Shown here: one piece after another, positions 49,425 through 60,929 of the stretch
How positions within the stretch are numbered: position 1 is the stretch's first letter
How the letters are laid out: every line of letters starts with the position of its first letter
Assembly: GCA_963971285.1 (NCBI GenBank)
Contig: OZ020245.1
Coordinates: forward strand, 24,938,983 to 25,002,982
DNA length: 64,000 bases
From: Astropecten irregularis
Lineage: Eukaryota; Echinodermata; Asteroidea; Paxillosida; Astropectinidae
Direction of reading: 5' to 3'
Translations under genes and position numbers: made by a program
The notes under the pieces: model-generated
Databases searched by the model: none
What the model was told of the DNA's origin: nothing
The model's input: the letters and a program-made list of their open reading frames with translations, nothing else

Positions 49425-50417
49425 TTACCTCTAAAAGCAGGTTGAAAGATATACACCTTTTATGTAGAAGCTTTTAATACGAATTATAACACTTAGTTCT
49501 GGTTGTTTGAATTAACCTTAACCTTGGCTCTTTCCTAAAAGATAAAAGGCAAATGATAGTTTTCCCGTATAGAGTTGAACTTTAATTTCCGTAGTCTATA
49601 AGTTTACAAATCTGGAATATAATAATCGTTTTACAGTCACGATTTGTAGTCCTAAAAATCATTGATTTCAAAATTTATTTTAAATCAGAGAACGAATAAT
49701 TATTATTTTGTTTATCATTAATGATTCTGTTCAAAGATGGTAATGTAAGAAAATAACTTTTTCTGTGTCAGAAAGTTCAAGCCTGTTAAACAAACACGTA
49801 GAAAATGGGTCTAGTTTCCAAATCTTGTTACTGCAAACGTTTTATGTACAAAAATATCGATCATATCTCCTCAAATGATTCTAAAGATTAGATAAAGAAT
49901 TGCCATTGCATTGAGACCATCAGTGGTTTTAACTTGCGACCGCGAAAGGAACGGAAATTTTGTTTTATTGCACACAAGACAGTGACAGTTACTGAGGTAA
50001 ATGAATTTGGGCGAAGATTTGAAAATGAAGGTCTGAATGGGATTCGAAGTTTTGAATGATGGAGACTAGACTGAGTATATGCAGATACATTCATGCATAT
50101 AAGAACTACACATCTGAGTATTGTACAAGGTGTCGACTCAAATCTTGTTCAGTTTAAAAATGTAGCCTTTGTCAAATGTATGAGATGCGTAAATAAAAGC
50201 TGAGTTCATTCAAAATGGTGAGTGATGTATAGACCTTTTATTAAGTTGAAGATGTACATTATTGCCATGATTGCCACGTGCAACCAACATCAGAAAACGT
50301 CATTTCCATGTATTTGCACGACTTGAACTTATTTGAAAATAAAGGTATTAGGCCATTAAATAACTGATACTGACTGGGTTAATTTTAAGTCATTGAAAAG
50401 AAAACAAAGACAAATTT
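49425..50417. other. 3' flank of copy B with no gene
   Basis: AT-rich DNA. About 49,425-49,670 still matches the left arm inverted. The rest shows no protein-like ORF. Confidence 0.4.
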
Positions 50418-50738
50418 GCAGGCGCGGTTCTAGAGCAAAAATTTGGGGGGGGGGGGGGGCTAGAAGAGCCATTATTTTTTGGGGGGGCTAGAAGACCCAA
50501 TATTTTGGGTTCTTCTAACACTCGCTTCTGCTATGTCTTATTAGGGGTCGAAAAACATGCACATTATAGGCCAAACAATGCGTTTTTTATGTTATTGGCG
50601 CTTAATAACTAAAAAAATCCAGTATTTTAAAGAATTTTTTGTTCACTTGCATTTTTTTTGGGGGGGGGGGGCTAGACAAAATTTTGGGGGGCTACAGCCC
50701 CGGCCCCCCCCCCCCCCCCCCCCGTAGAACCGCGCCTG
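50418..50738. mobile_element. hAT-like MITE with 8-bp target duplication (full copy)
   Basis: Inverted ends CAGGCGCGGTTCTA and TAGAACCGCGCCTG are flanked by an exact 8-bp duplication CAAATTTG (50,410-50,417 and 50,739-50,746). It is 321 bp with G- and C-runs in the interior and no ORF. An 8-bp duplication is typical of hAT transposons. Confidence 0.85.
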
Positions 50739-51264
50739 CAAATTTGACTGGAGCAACGTAGGCCTAACTCATTTAATACAATTACAGTCACTGCAAAAAG
50801 AGAATTTTGTTTTGGCATGGTACAAATTAAAGTATGTTACAGGCCGCGTGCCTTTGTCGTATCGGGTATTTCAGATAGCCTGGCCAAGAGACTCCAGAGG
50901 ACACTGGATCGGTAATTGGCATGGCAATGTTTCACACCCAATTTGTGGCCTACCGTGATAAAACTAACCTTCACTTCAGCGAGTATTCCGTCCTGAATCC
51001 ATGCAAAACTAGAAATGGTGGTGGAGAAATCGCGAGAAGTACAACGGAGGATTAAAATAATAGTCAGCGGACAGCAACACTCCAAGGATAAGAATCAAGA
51101 CTTGACGACACAGGCTATGCGGTCAGAAGGTTACGCCACGTGCATGAGACTGACTGAAAGCTAGAGACAGGTTGTGCATCGTCTGCATCCTTTATGCACA
51201 CCCTGGATGGACGAAGACAACTTTCCATTAATTTGTTTTAGAGTCCCTTTATACTGACTAATTA

Positions 51265-51440
51265 GGTGTTCGGGTTCAAGCCGAACACCTATTGTTATTG
51301 TTCGAGTTTTTTTTTTTTTAGGTGTTCGGGTTCAAGCCGAACACCTATTGTTATTGTAAGAGTTTTTTTTTTTATTTTTTTTTTTTTAGGTGTTCGGGTT
51401 CAAGCCGAACACCTATTGTTATTGTTCGAGTTTTTTTTGT
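51265..51440 (+). repeat. Triplicated hairpin-plus-poly(T) unit
   Basis: Three direct copies of a 27-bp hairpin (AGGTGTTCGG, six-base centre, CCGAACACCT), followed by ATTGTTATTG and a T-tract, begin near 51,265, 51,320 and 51,389. The right end of each 1-kb unit carries CCGAACACCTAG, the same word. Confidence 0.75.
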
Positions 51441-51459
51441 TTTTTTTCTTTTTTTTATT

Positions 51460-54400
51460 TTTCTTCTTCCCAAACTTGTCAGCAGGACTTCTATATGACA
51501 GTTACAAGATATCGACATGAAACTTGGTGGGAACTTCGGTTATGATGTCAAGTTGTATTTAGAAGATTGACGTCATGATGACGTCATCGGGTATCAAATT
51601 ACAAGCGTTTTTAGGAAAAACTTTGGTGCTTTATAACTTTAGAACCACATGACCTACGATTTTGATATTGACATATGTTACTCAACACGTGAATCTCAAC
51701 AATTAACATATTTAATGTTGTGTACAAATGACCTTCACTTCCGGTGTTACCGGAAGTTGAAGTTTGACTCAAAATAACTCGAAAACGGAAGGATTTGGGC
51801 ACATAAAACCTCTCTGGGTAAAGGATAGAGTAGGTCTTGGGCTTTCAGAAAATATAAACGATGACGTCACACACGCTGTATAGCGCCCTCTACGGTGGAT
51901 TTAAGATATACAGTGATTACGTAATCCAAAAGTAAACAACGGATCTCCGCCAAATTTGGTGAGTGTGAAGCACTAATGCAACTTGACATGTGTGTGAAGT
52001 TTAAAATCTGTGACGTCATTCAACCAGAAGTTATGTGTTTTTAAAGGAAACATGATGTAATTATTCAAATGCTGTTTATTCGGTAATTACATGACGTACA
52101 TCAGTGCAAATTGCAAATTGTTTACATCGTACGCATACGATGATTTTTGCAAATCTTCAGTTGTTTGTGATGAACTAACCGGAAGTAATCGTCCGGGCAA
52201 TTTTACATTATTTAAAGGTGACACCATCTTCTATACGCTATCAGTCAGTGTACATAATACGAATACACTGCACTCAGCATGATCATTTGCTCCGTCACAC
52301 AGTTTAAGTGTATTTCAATATGCCACACATGCGTTCCAACAGACATTCTCATAACAGTTCCAGAACGAAATGAGACCCCGAACACCTAGTGGTTGTTCCC
52401 ACAACCACAATGTCTAGTTTTTATTTTTCTTCTTCCCAAACTTGTCAGCTGGACTTCTGTATGACAGTTACAAGATATCGACATGAAACTTGGTGGGAAC
52501 TTCGGTCATGATGTCAAGTTGTATTTAGAAGATTGACGTCATGATGACGTCATCGGGTATCAAATTACAAGCGTTTTTAGGAAAAACTTTGGTGCTTTAT
52601 AACTTGAGAACCACATGACCTACGGTTTTGATATTGACATATGTTACTCAACACGTAAATTTAAACAATTAACATATTCAGTGTTGTGTACAAATGACCT
52701 TCACTTCCGGTGTTACCGGAAGTTGAAGTTTGACTCAAAATAACTCGAAAACGGAAGGATTTGGGCACATAAAACCTCTCTGGGTAAAAGATAGAGTAGG
52801 TCTTGGGCTTTCAGAAAATATAAACGATGACGTCATACACGCTGTATAACGCCCTCTACGGTGGATTAAAGATATACAGTGATTACGTAATCCAAAAGTA
52901 AACAACGGATTTCCGTTAAATTTAGTGAGTGTGAAGCACTGATGCACCTTGACATGTGTGTGAAGTTTCAAATCTGTGACGTCATTCAACCAGAAGTTAT
53001 GTGTTTTTAAAGGAAACATGATGTAATTATTCAAATACTGTTTATTCGGTAATTACATGACGTACATCAGTGCAAATTGCAAATTATTTACATCGTACGC
53101 ATACAATGATTTTTGCAAATTTTCAGTTGTTTGTGATGAACTAACCGGAAGTTATCGTCCGGGCAATTTTTCATTATTTAAAGGTGACACCATTTTCTAT
53201 ACGCTATCAGTCAGTGTACATATAAGAATACACTTCACACAGCATGATCAGTCACTCCGTCCACTCAGTTTAAGTGTATTTCAATATGCCACACATGCAT
53301 TCCAACAGACATTCTCATAACAGTTCCAGTACGAAATGAGACCCAGAACACCTAGTGGTTGTTTCCACAACCACAATGTCTAGTTTATTTTTATTTTTTT
53401 TTCCCCAAACTTGTCAGCAGGACTTCTTGGTCACAGGTACAAGATATTGACATGAAACTTGGTGGGAACTTTGGTCATGATGTCAAGTTGTATTTAGAAG
53501 ATTGACGTCATGATGACGTCATCGGGTATCAAATTACACGCGTTTTTAGGAAAAAGTTTGGTGCTTTATAACTTGAGAACCACATGACCTACGATTTTGA
53601 TATTGACATATGTTACTCACAACATGAATCTGAACAATTAATATATTCAATGTTGTGTACAAATGACCTTCACTTCCGGTGTAACCGGAAGTTGACGTTT
53701 GACTCAAAATAACTCGAAAACGGAAGGATTTGGGCACATAAAACCTCGCGGGGTAAAAGATAGAGTAGGTCTTAAGCTTTCAGAAAATATAAACGATGAC
53801 GTCATACGGGCTGTATAGCGCCCTCTATGGTGGATTAAAGATATACAGTGATTACGTAATCCAAAAGTAAACAACGGATTTCCGCTAAATTTGGTGATTG
53901 TGAAGCATTGATGCACCTCGACATACGTGTGAAGTTTGAAATCTGTTACGTCATTCAACCGGAAGTTATGCATTTTTAAAGGAAACATGATGTAATTATT
54001 CAAATACTGTTTATTCGGTAACTACATGACGTACATTGGTGCAAATTGCAAATTGTTTACATCTTATGCATTCGATAATTTCTGCAAATTTTCAGTTGTT
54101 TGTGATTAACTAAACGGAAGTTATCGCCCTGACAATTTTACATTTTTTAAAGGTGACACGATTTTCTATACGCTATCAGTCAGTGTACTTGTACGAATAC
54201 ACTGTGCAATCAGCATGATCAGTACCGGTATTTGCTCAGTCACACAATTTAAGTGTATTTCAATATGCCATACATGCGTTCCATCAAACATTCTCATAAC
54301 AACAGTTCCAGTACGAAATGAGACCCCGAACACCTAGTGGTTGTTCCCACAACCACAATGTCTAGTTTTTTTTTTTTTTTACTTTTTATTTTTTTCTTCC

Positions 54401-55380
54401 CAAATTTGTCCGCAGGACTTCTTGGTCACAGGTACAAGATAATGACATGAAACTTGGTGGGAACTTTGGTCATGATGTCAAGTTGTATTTAGAAGATTGA
54501 CGTCATGATGACGTCATCGGGTATCAAATTACACGCGTTTTTAGGAAAAACTTTGGTGCTTTATAACTTGAGAACCACATGACCTATGATTTTGAGATTG
54601 ACATATGTTACTCAACACGTAAATCTCAACAATTAATATATTCAATGTTGTGTACAAATGACCTCCACTTCCGGTGTTACCGGAAGTTGAGGTTTGACTC
54701 AAAATAACTCGAAAACGGAAGGATTTTGGCACATAAAATATTTTTGGATAAAAGATAGAGAAAGTCTTGAGCTTTCAGAAAATATAAACGATGACGTCAT
54801 GCGAGCTTTATAGCGCCCTCTACGGTTGGTTAAAGATATACAGTGATTATGTTATCCGAAAGTAATCAATGGATTTCTGTCAAATTTCGTGGGTGCGAAA
54901 CACAAATGCACTTTGACATGTATGTGAAGTTTCAAATCTGTGACGTCATCCAACCGGAAGTTATGCTCATTCATTTAAAGGGAAAATTATGTAATTATTC
55001 AAATACTGTTTACTCAGTAATTACATGTACATGACGTACATCGGTGAAAATTGTAAAATATATACATCGTATGCATTCAATGACTTCTGTAAATGTTCAG
55101 CTAGCTGTGATGAACTGACCGGAAGTTATTGTCCAGCCAATGTTATGTATATTTAAAGGTGACGCAATTTTCTATACTCTATCAGTCAGTGTACGAATAC
55201 AGCAATCAGTATGATCAGTATTTGTTCAGTCACGCAGTTTAAGCGTACATGTATTTCGAAATGCCATTATATGAGGGACGATTGATCACATACGTTCCAA
55301 CATGTTCACATTTTAACAGTTCCACTACGAAATAAGACCCGAACACCTAGTGGTTGTTCCCACAACCACAATGTCTAGTT
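51460..55380. repeat. Four ~1-kb tandem units with conserved promoter-like modules
   Basis: Units: about 51,460-52,425, 52,426-53,385, 53,386-54,366 and 54,367-55,380; the fourth is the most diverged. Each has TGACGTCATGATGACGTCA (CRE-type), an ETS-type inverted pair CTTCCGG...CCGGAAG, further GACGTCA sites and, near the 3' end, TTTAAA and TCAGTC at fixed spacing. The third unit's ETS pair has one changed base. Each unit also gives a ~63-codon minus-strand ORF (MPKSFRFRVILSQTST...), which is not convincingly coding. Confidence 0.8.
52211..52246 (+). promoter_or_regulatory. TATA/initiator-like pair in unit 1 (also in units 2-4)
   Basis: TTTAAA at 52,211 and TCAGTC at 52,241 lie with 32 bases from the first T to the initiator A. 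The same pair and spacing recur at 53,177/53,207, 54,146/54,176 and 55,152/55,182. Initiator consensus TCAKTY is met in all four. Promoter activity is inferred. Confidence 0.45.
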
Positions 55381-55658
55381 GTTTTAGAGTCCCTTTTTTG
55401 TTAGAAAGCGCCCTCCTGTGTTCATAGAGTGCTGGGATAGTCGGAGATTCTTGGTCTGGAAACCAGACTGCGGTTCATGTACACTGTACTGTACTGTATG
55501 CGCGTACTGCTACAGGTGTACGTGCATCATCTGTGCATCTCATCTCATCACTCTCGGTTTACTAAATACTAGTTTAGTCAACAAAATATCCCCCTGAATA
55601 CATCGACGCTATATTGCAATACGGTGAAACAAATTTGACTTGGAGAAAAGATAGTGTG

Positions 55659-58600
55659 ATGGGTGGAAAGGTAGGCATAATCTTTATTTGTCATGTTGCT
55701 GCAACTTTTGCAAGTAGGCCCTACGTGCAAAGAAAAGGGGGACGTTTAATAAAAATTAAAATTAATGTTGTAAAACAAACAACATCAATGTCGGAAACAA
55801 ATGCCGGTCATTGTAATAAATATGCACCATAGTGCAATTACTTAGTGGATGGCTCTAGTTGATGGGTTTATGCAGTATGCACAGCAGTCACAGTGTCAGT
55901 GTGACATCCACTAGGCCTATTTACATTTGAATATGTTGGTTATTTTATTTTAGAATTTAGGCCTACCTAATTTCTAAACTGCTCAGCATCCCAGGCATTC
56001 ATCAATGATAAAACCAAACCCTCATCATGTTTTTCTTCCATCAGCCAATTTTGTATTCCTACTTCCGGAGCTCCTGCTCTTGGCGTGTGCGAATTGGTGA
56101 GTATTTCCTTTAAATCAGGGGTTTCTTCATGACTAAGAATAAGATAGAGCCATATACAGGGCCCAGATACATCGCTATGCTCGGATGAGCATAGCGATGT
56201 ATCTGGGCCCTGTTTACAGGTCTATTGTTTTTACAGTGTGGAGCAGCAATAATTTCTAGTAATATTTGTAATGAAGTGGCTTTAACTTTATAAAAGCTAC
56301 AAATGTAGAAACTCAAAAGCCTGGCAGTTGCTAGTTGCTTTATGATCTTAACCCTTGCCTTGGTCTACTGGACCAAAGGGTTACGATGTGCAGTTGTTAG
56401 CAGTTTGCTTGCTTCAGCAGTGAAAGCAAATCCTAGTAAGTCTGTCAGTGACTAGTACTTGCTCCCCCTGTTGTGTGACCAGTGTGCCCAGGGTAGGCAG
56501 GGGCAAGATCAGCTGAGTATTGGGCGTCCCACATTTTCATTTTGTTAGAGTCACAACTGATGGCCCTGTGACTGGTCTTATGACTGGTCTCACTGTCACT
56601 CAATGCTTGAAATTACATTTAGGATCCAGAAGAATTGACTTAAATATATTAAGCCTGGCTTTATACTTAGTGTGAGGTGGCAAATAGGGGCCTACATGTA
56701 ATTTTAGCTATCCATATGTTTTTGACACAAACACCTTGCATAGGACTCCATCAGTGAGGTCAAACAATGGATACACACAAGCATGTACATGTACGTGCCG
56801 TGTGCAACTTTTCAACCAGTGTATGGTCTTTGTGTGACCTCAGTGAGGCCGCAGTTTGGACATCATGTGCATTGTGCAAGGACCAAGGAGTCACTTGACA
56901 TTGCACAGACAATCTTGTTTTTAATGTTTGCACAACTTTTTGTATCTCAACAGCTTTGGCATTGAAAGGCATCGAGTATGAGTACTCACCAGTGAACTTG
57001 CTCAAATCCGAGCAACTTGGAGATAGATATCGGGAAGTGAATTCCACTGGTCAGGTTCCAGCCCTCCAGATAGACAGCATGGTGCTTACACAGTCCGTAA
57101 GTGGCAGGTTATAAAGTATGTTGTTGTTTTCCCGGAGAGCGCATGGGCATCTTGGAGTTGGACACCCTTTTAAACCTTTTGAATTTAATTTGGTCATCCA
57201 CGGCGGTTTCCAAATACTGGCAAATGACGTCCCAATAACGGTTCCGGTCCCGGTGTAGAATATTACTGTGACATTTTAATGATGCTAAAGCAAGGTACTC
57301 TGAGAAGTGAAAACATAATGTGAAATGTGTATGTGTACAGGGGGGTAGGGAGGGGGATCTAAAATGTCTGCATTTCATGCTTACGTACTTTATGGATGGA
57401 CCCCTATTAACTTGACTAATGAAGGAGGCCATTTAATTTTTTTCTTGCAGAATGCTATCATCGAATATCTGGACGAGACCAGACCTGATCCAGCATTGCT
57501 GCCTAAAGATCCGACGAAAAGGTTCTTCGTAAGTTCTGGGACTTGTTCTTTCTTCTTCGTGCTAAAACAGGACCTTGCCTTGTAGTTGATGTACTTTGCT
57601 GGTAGTCTTTACACGAACGAACAAATGAACGATTAAGTATGAAATGCAATGAAACTGGAGACATGTTTCAGGCAAAATAATCAGCAGAGGTTCTTGAAGT
57701 GATTTCTCAAACCATCCCCAAGAAGCCCTTGAAATTTGGAATCAGGTGGTCACCAATTAACAATTTAGTAACCACAACTGATACATTGATTTGATGACCT
57801 GTTTCAGTTCTAGGTCAAGCTGAGGTTCAGCCTGCTTCGGTCAGCACTGAAAGAAAATTAACTTGATCAAGATCAGACCGTCATTTTGCCATAGCTATGA
57901 GCAGCTAGATTTAATTGGGTTCTCACTGTTTTTTCAGTTTTTCTATTCTGAATCCTTAAATGTTCTTTCCTGATTTTCTTCCCCCAACGATACACAGGTT
58001 CGTCAGCTTTCACAAGTTATTTCTTGCGGGATCCAACCTCTCCAGGTGAGCCAATCAGTCAAAAATACCAGAATCTGTGATCAATTTGTCTCTCATTTGT
58101 CTCCAAGTTCTCTTTTATATTCAGCTTTGTCACAGCTCTCCAACTGGATCAGGGACCAACTTCATAGAGCTGCTTAAACACAAAAATTTGATTAAGCATG
58201 AAAAATTCTTCCTTAATCAAACAGGATTACCAACCAAATGTTCATGTGATGTTTACTGCTTTTGGCTTGTATTCGGCCATTGTTTGCTGAGCATAACATT
58301 CACAAGGAGTTTTGGCTGGCATACTGATTTTGTTTACCGAGGATTTTGGTGCTTAAGCAGATTTTGGTGCTTAAGCAGCTCTATGAAATTGGCCCCAGAA
58401 AAGATGGTTGAATCGATCATTGGATAATAACCGGCTGTAAAAACCAGTTTCAATTTTTCCTCTTACGTTTTCTTTTTTTTTTTGCTGCATATCATACGTC
58501 TTGCTTTCACTTACCCCTGTGCTTCATTTCTCTTGCAGAACCTTAGTGTTCTCCGTTATCTTGGCGATGAGCGGAAAGTAGAGTGGGCACTGAAAGTTAT

Positions 58601-59528
58601 CTCGGAAGGCTTTACGTCTCTTGAGAAGCTCCTGAACCAGACATCTGGGAAGTATTGTGTTGGAGATGAGGTCACTATGGCCGATCTTTGCCTTGTGCCG
58701 CAAGTCTACAATGCAAACAGGTTAGATAATTTCAATTTTGTATCGAGAAATTAATTTCTCTGTTTTATTACTGATTTGATTTATTATCATTTATGAGTTA
58801 TTATACACGTAATTGAAAATATGAACGAAACTTTGGAAAATGTGCTTGGTCAGGTTTTATAATTAGATTAATCAAATTTCAGGATCACGCTCTTTAAAAA
58901 AGTTTTATTCATTCAAAGTTAAATATTTTGACTTAAAGGTATGTATGATTGGTATTAAAGGTCACAGAACAGCACTCATACTTATCTGATCCTATATGTG
59001 CGTGAAATAACACACTTGTGAAAAGTTGAGCTCAATCGGACATCTGAGTCACTAGAAAATAGCGAAAACCTGACTTTTAAAACATTTTAAAACATAAAGA
59101 ATGGTTTTGATCTTACTTGGTACCCCAAGATCAAAACTGTTTTCGGTCTTTGTTTTACTAATTTCTGGATAAATACACAATTTCATGCAGAGATATCTTA
59201 ACAGAATGTTTCTACCAGCACCACATTCACACCCTGAAATTTATATGTAAATTTGTAAACATTTCTGTTTGGATATGTCACCAATCCTATACTGTACCTT
59301 AAACATGAGATAAATTTAGTGTATTTGTTCATGATTTTAGAGCTTTTTGACAGTCATTGACAAAGGAAATGATTGCATTGGAATCTGTTGGTGCTTGTTT
59401 GCAGGTTTAAAGTGGACATGTCCTCTTATCCTGCCATATCAAGGATCAATGCTGCACTTCTAGAGTTGGACGCCTTCAAAGTGGCGCATCCCACAAAACA
59501 GCCCGATTGCCCAGAGGATCTGAGATAG
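55659..59528 (+). CDS. GSTZ1: Maleylacetoacetate isomerase / glutathione S-transferase zeta
   Basis: Exons: 55659-55670, 56045-56096, 56954-57096, 57451-57528, 57998-58045, 58539-58720, 59405-59528. All are in phase, giving 212 residues (human 216). The start MGGK|PILYSYF aligns with the human start; an upstream in-frame ATG at 55,614 is possible but unlikely. The active-site motif [11 protein letters not shown] (S13-S14-C15) and the glutathione-site residues QVPAL and [12 protein letters not shown] are present, followed by the zeta signatures GGIQPLQNLSVL (here CGIQPLQNLSVL), [18 protein letters not shown] and the C-terminal [15 protein letters not shown]. The enzyme isomerises maleylacetoacetate to fumarylacetoacetate with glutathione, in tyrosine catabolism, in cytosol or mitochondria. 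The NAI codons where the human protein has LAI are a small difference. It stands alone, not in a cluster. Confidence 0.95.
56156..56213. repeat. Perfect 27-bp inverted repeat with 4-nt loop in GSTZ1 intron 2
   Basis: Left arm 56,156-56,182 starts ACAGGGCCCAGATACATCGC. The loop GGAT is at 56,183-56,186. The right arm 56,187-56,213 is its exact reverse complement. It lies 60 bases after the exon 2 donor. Transcribed, it would form a perfect hairpin. It could be a foldback, a small-RNA precursor, or a replication accident. Confidence 0.85.
58152..58396. mobile_element. MITE in GSTZ1 intron 5
   Basis: Inverted ends GGGACCAACTTCATAGAGC and GCTCTATGAAATTGGCCCC, extending inward through GCTTAA. A short local repeat (GATTTTGGTGCTTAAGCA) is near the right end. 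Superfamily not assigned. Confidence 0.65.
58937..59298. mobile_element. MITE with TTAA target in GSTZ1 intron 6
   Basis: The left end AGGTATGTATGATTGG follows TTAA; the right end CCAATCCTATACTGTACC precedes TTAA. The interior matches the AGGTAGTATCATAC subfamily (AGCACTCATAC, TTCTGGATAAATAC). Ends are more diverged than other copies. Confidence 0.6.
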
Positions 59529-59939
59529 TCATCTGCTGTCCGTCATGGCCGCATGGAAGGGGATTGTTGCTGCACCTCATTCATGCTGATGGTCGTCGAA
59601 GAGGACAAATATTTAGAACCAATCTAATTGGTGCAGTCTATCTTTCTATTTTCAAATGATGAGATTTTCTAAGTTTGGTCTTTTTGCCCCTCCCCTTCTC
59701 CCCTTCTCTGTCGGTTTTTTTTTTTGACTTGAGGTTAAACCCAAGTCTAGATGAGAACAGGGTCTTGCAAACAAAGTTTATTTCAACCCTTTTGGTGGGT
59801 ACACATGATTCATTATGATTAGTATATTTTACCAGTTTGTAATTGGTATGATTTATTGTACCCAATGTCAAATAACTTCTTGGGTCTTTCTATCCCAATC
59901 CTGTTCCACATTATTGAAAAGTGAACAAAGAAAAATTAA

Positions 59940-60155
59940 CAGAAGTGGGATTTGAACCAGCAACCTCTCAAATGCCATATCTGCGCTCTTACCAACTGAG
60001 CTATCCAGCCCAATGTTGGCGGTGTCCCTAATAATCAATTATATTTGTTAATTAGTCAGAAGCCATGAAACCACTCTCATATCGCTATTAGGGACACTAC
60101 CTGGATAGCTCAGTTGGTTGAGCACTGGTATGGTATTCCGGGGGTCACAGATCAT
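59940..60155. repeat. Inverted pair of tRNA-like sequences
   Basis: On the minus strand, about 60,012-59,943 reads like a tRNA: GGATAGCTCAGTTGGTAAGA (box A) and GGTTCAAATCC (box B). On the plus strand at about 60,101-60,121 is CTGGATAGCTCAGTTGGTTG. Between them, TGTCCCTAATA and TATTAGGGACA also pair. The T-arm does not pair well, so these look like SINE heads in foldback arrangement rather than working tRNA genes. Confidence 0.6.
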
Positions 60156-60805
60156 GGTAACAGAACAATATTTTATGGTTTGTGCAGTTATTTTTTTTTA
60201 CAAATGTAGCATCTACTAAGGATAGAGCAACTTAGCAGTAAAATAAAAGAAGGTATGGTAGTTTGCGGTGGCACCATGTATAATGACACCACATCAGTTG
60301 TGTGTTTCTGAACTATTTTATATTTATATAGGTTCTGAGTATCCTAACTTGATTTAGGTACGATAGCATGCTCTGGCGGCTTTCGCTTGAAAGTTAGTTT
60401 TGTATTCCTTAAAGAACCACGCATCCTTAGTTTTTCTTTATGGTCCCATACAGTTTAATACACAGTACATGTACATGTATTTCCTTATTTGAGATTCATC
60501 CTTTACAAACCTAAGAGTGACTCACTCAAGGTTATAACTTTTGACATCTTAGTCGAGGTGTAGTAGACTGGATTGGACGTATTGATGTATAGCAATGAGA
60601 GGGAGGGGTTTTTAAAGAACGAAGACAAAATATTCATATAGCTCTCTTATATACTGATTCTTCGCAAACCATAGGCCTACTCGCTTATACTTCTTTCCAC
60701 CTTTTTGTGTGTAGCTTGGAATATTTAAAGCTGGAGCAGTAGTCTTTAAAGTCTATGTTTAGTGTGTGTACTACTTCCATGGTAAAAACAATAATGTTGG
60801 ACAAA

Positions 60806-60811
60806 AATAAA
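60806..60811 (+). terminator. Polyadenylation signal for GSTZ1
   Basis: AATAAA lies about 1.28 kb after the GSTZ1 stop and is followed by a GT-rich TTTGTGTGCTGTTATTTG. Shorter 3' ends are possible. Confidence 0.45.
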
Positions 60812-60929
60812 TTTTGGTGAAAAAAATTGAAATAGCCTTTGTGTGCTGTTATTTGAAGTGGATTCTTATTGGAGAAAAATATTGGACATAAATATTGGAC
60901 ATCTTTGGCCTATGGGTACCATGCCTTAA

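Larger units (their letters stand above)
43830..49670 (+). repeat. Right arm of the inverted segmental duplication
   Basis: The counterpart of 11,950-18,270, carrying the GAIN-7TM exons of copy B and 3' flank. The 3' flank matches the left arm up to about 49,670 (for example the CCTAAAAGATAAAAGGCAAA region). Confidence 0.85.
51233..55396. mobile_element. Composite retroposon-like array flanked by an 18-bp direct repeat
   Basis: TTGTTTTAGAGTCCCTTT occurs exactly at 51,233-51,250 and 55,379-55,396 and brackets the whole array. Inside are three short repeats with an AGGTGTTCGG...CCGAACACCT hairpin plus T-runs (about 51,265-51,440), then four ~1-kb units. Read on the minus strand, each unit starts CTAGACATTGTGG and ends in an A-rich tract. 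A long target duplication plus A-tracts suggests retroposition of an RNA. No reverse transcriptase is seen, so it would be non-autonomous. Confidence 0.7.

Noticed and set aside
51611-54732. Recurrent 63-codon minus-strand ORF (MPKSFRFRVILSQTST...) and matching plus-strand ORFs in the four-unit array
   Set aside because: Similarity follows from unit duplication. Differences between units do not favour silent sites by eye, and both strands are open. Not convincing as genes.
59941-60012. tRNA gene on the minus strand
   Set aside because: Box A and box B are good, but the T-stem and acceptor stem do not pair, and a partial inverted copy lies next to it, so SINE-derived sequence is more likely.
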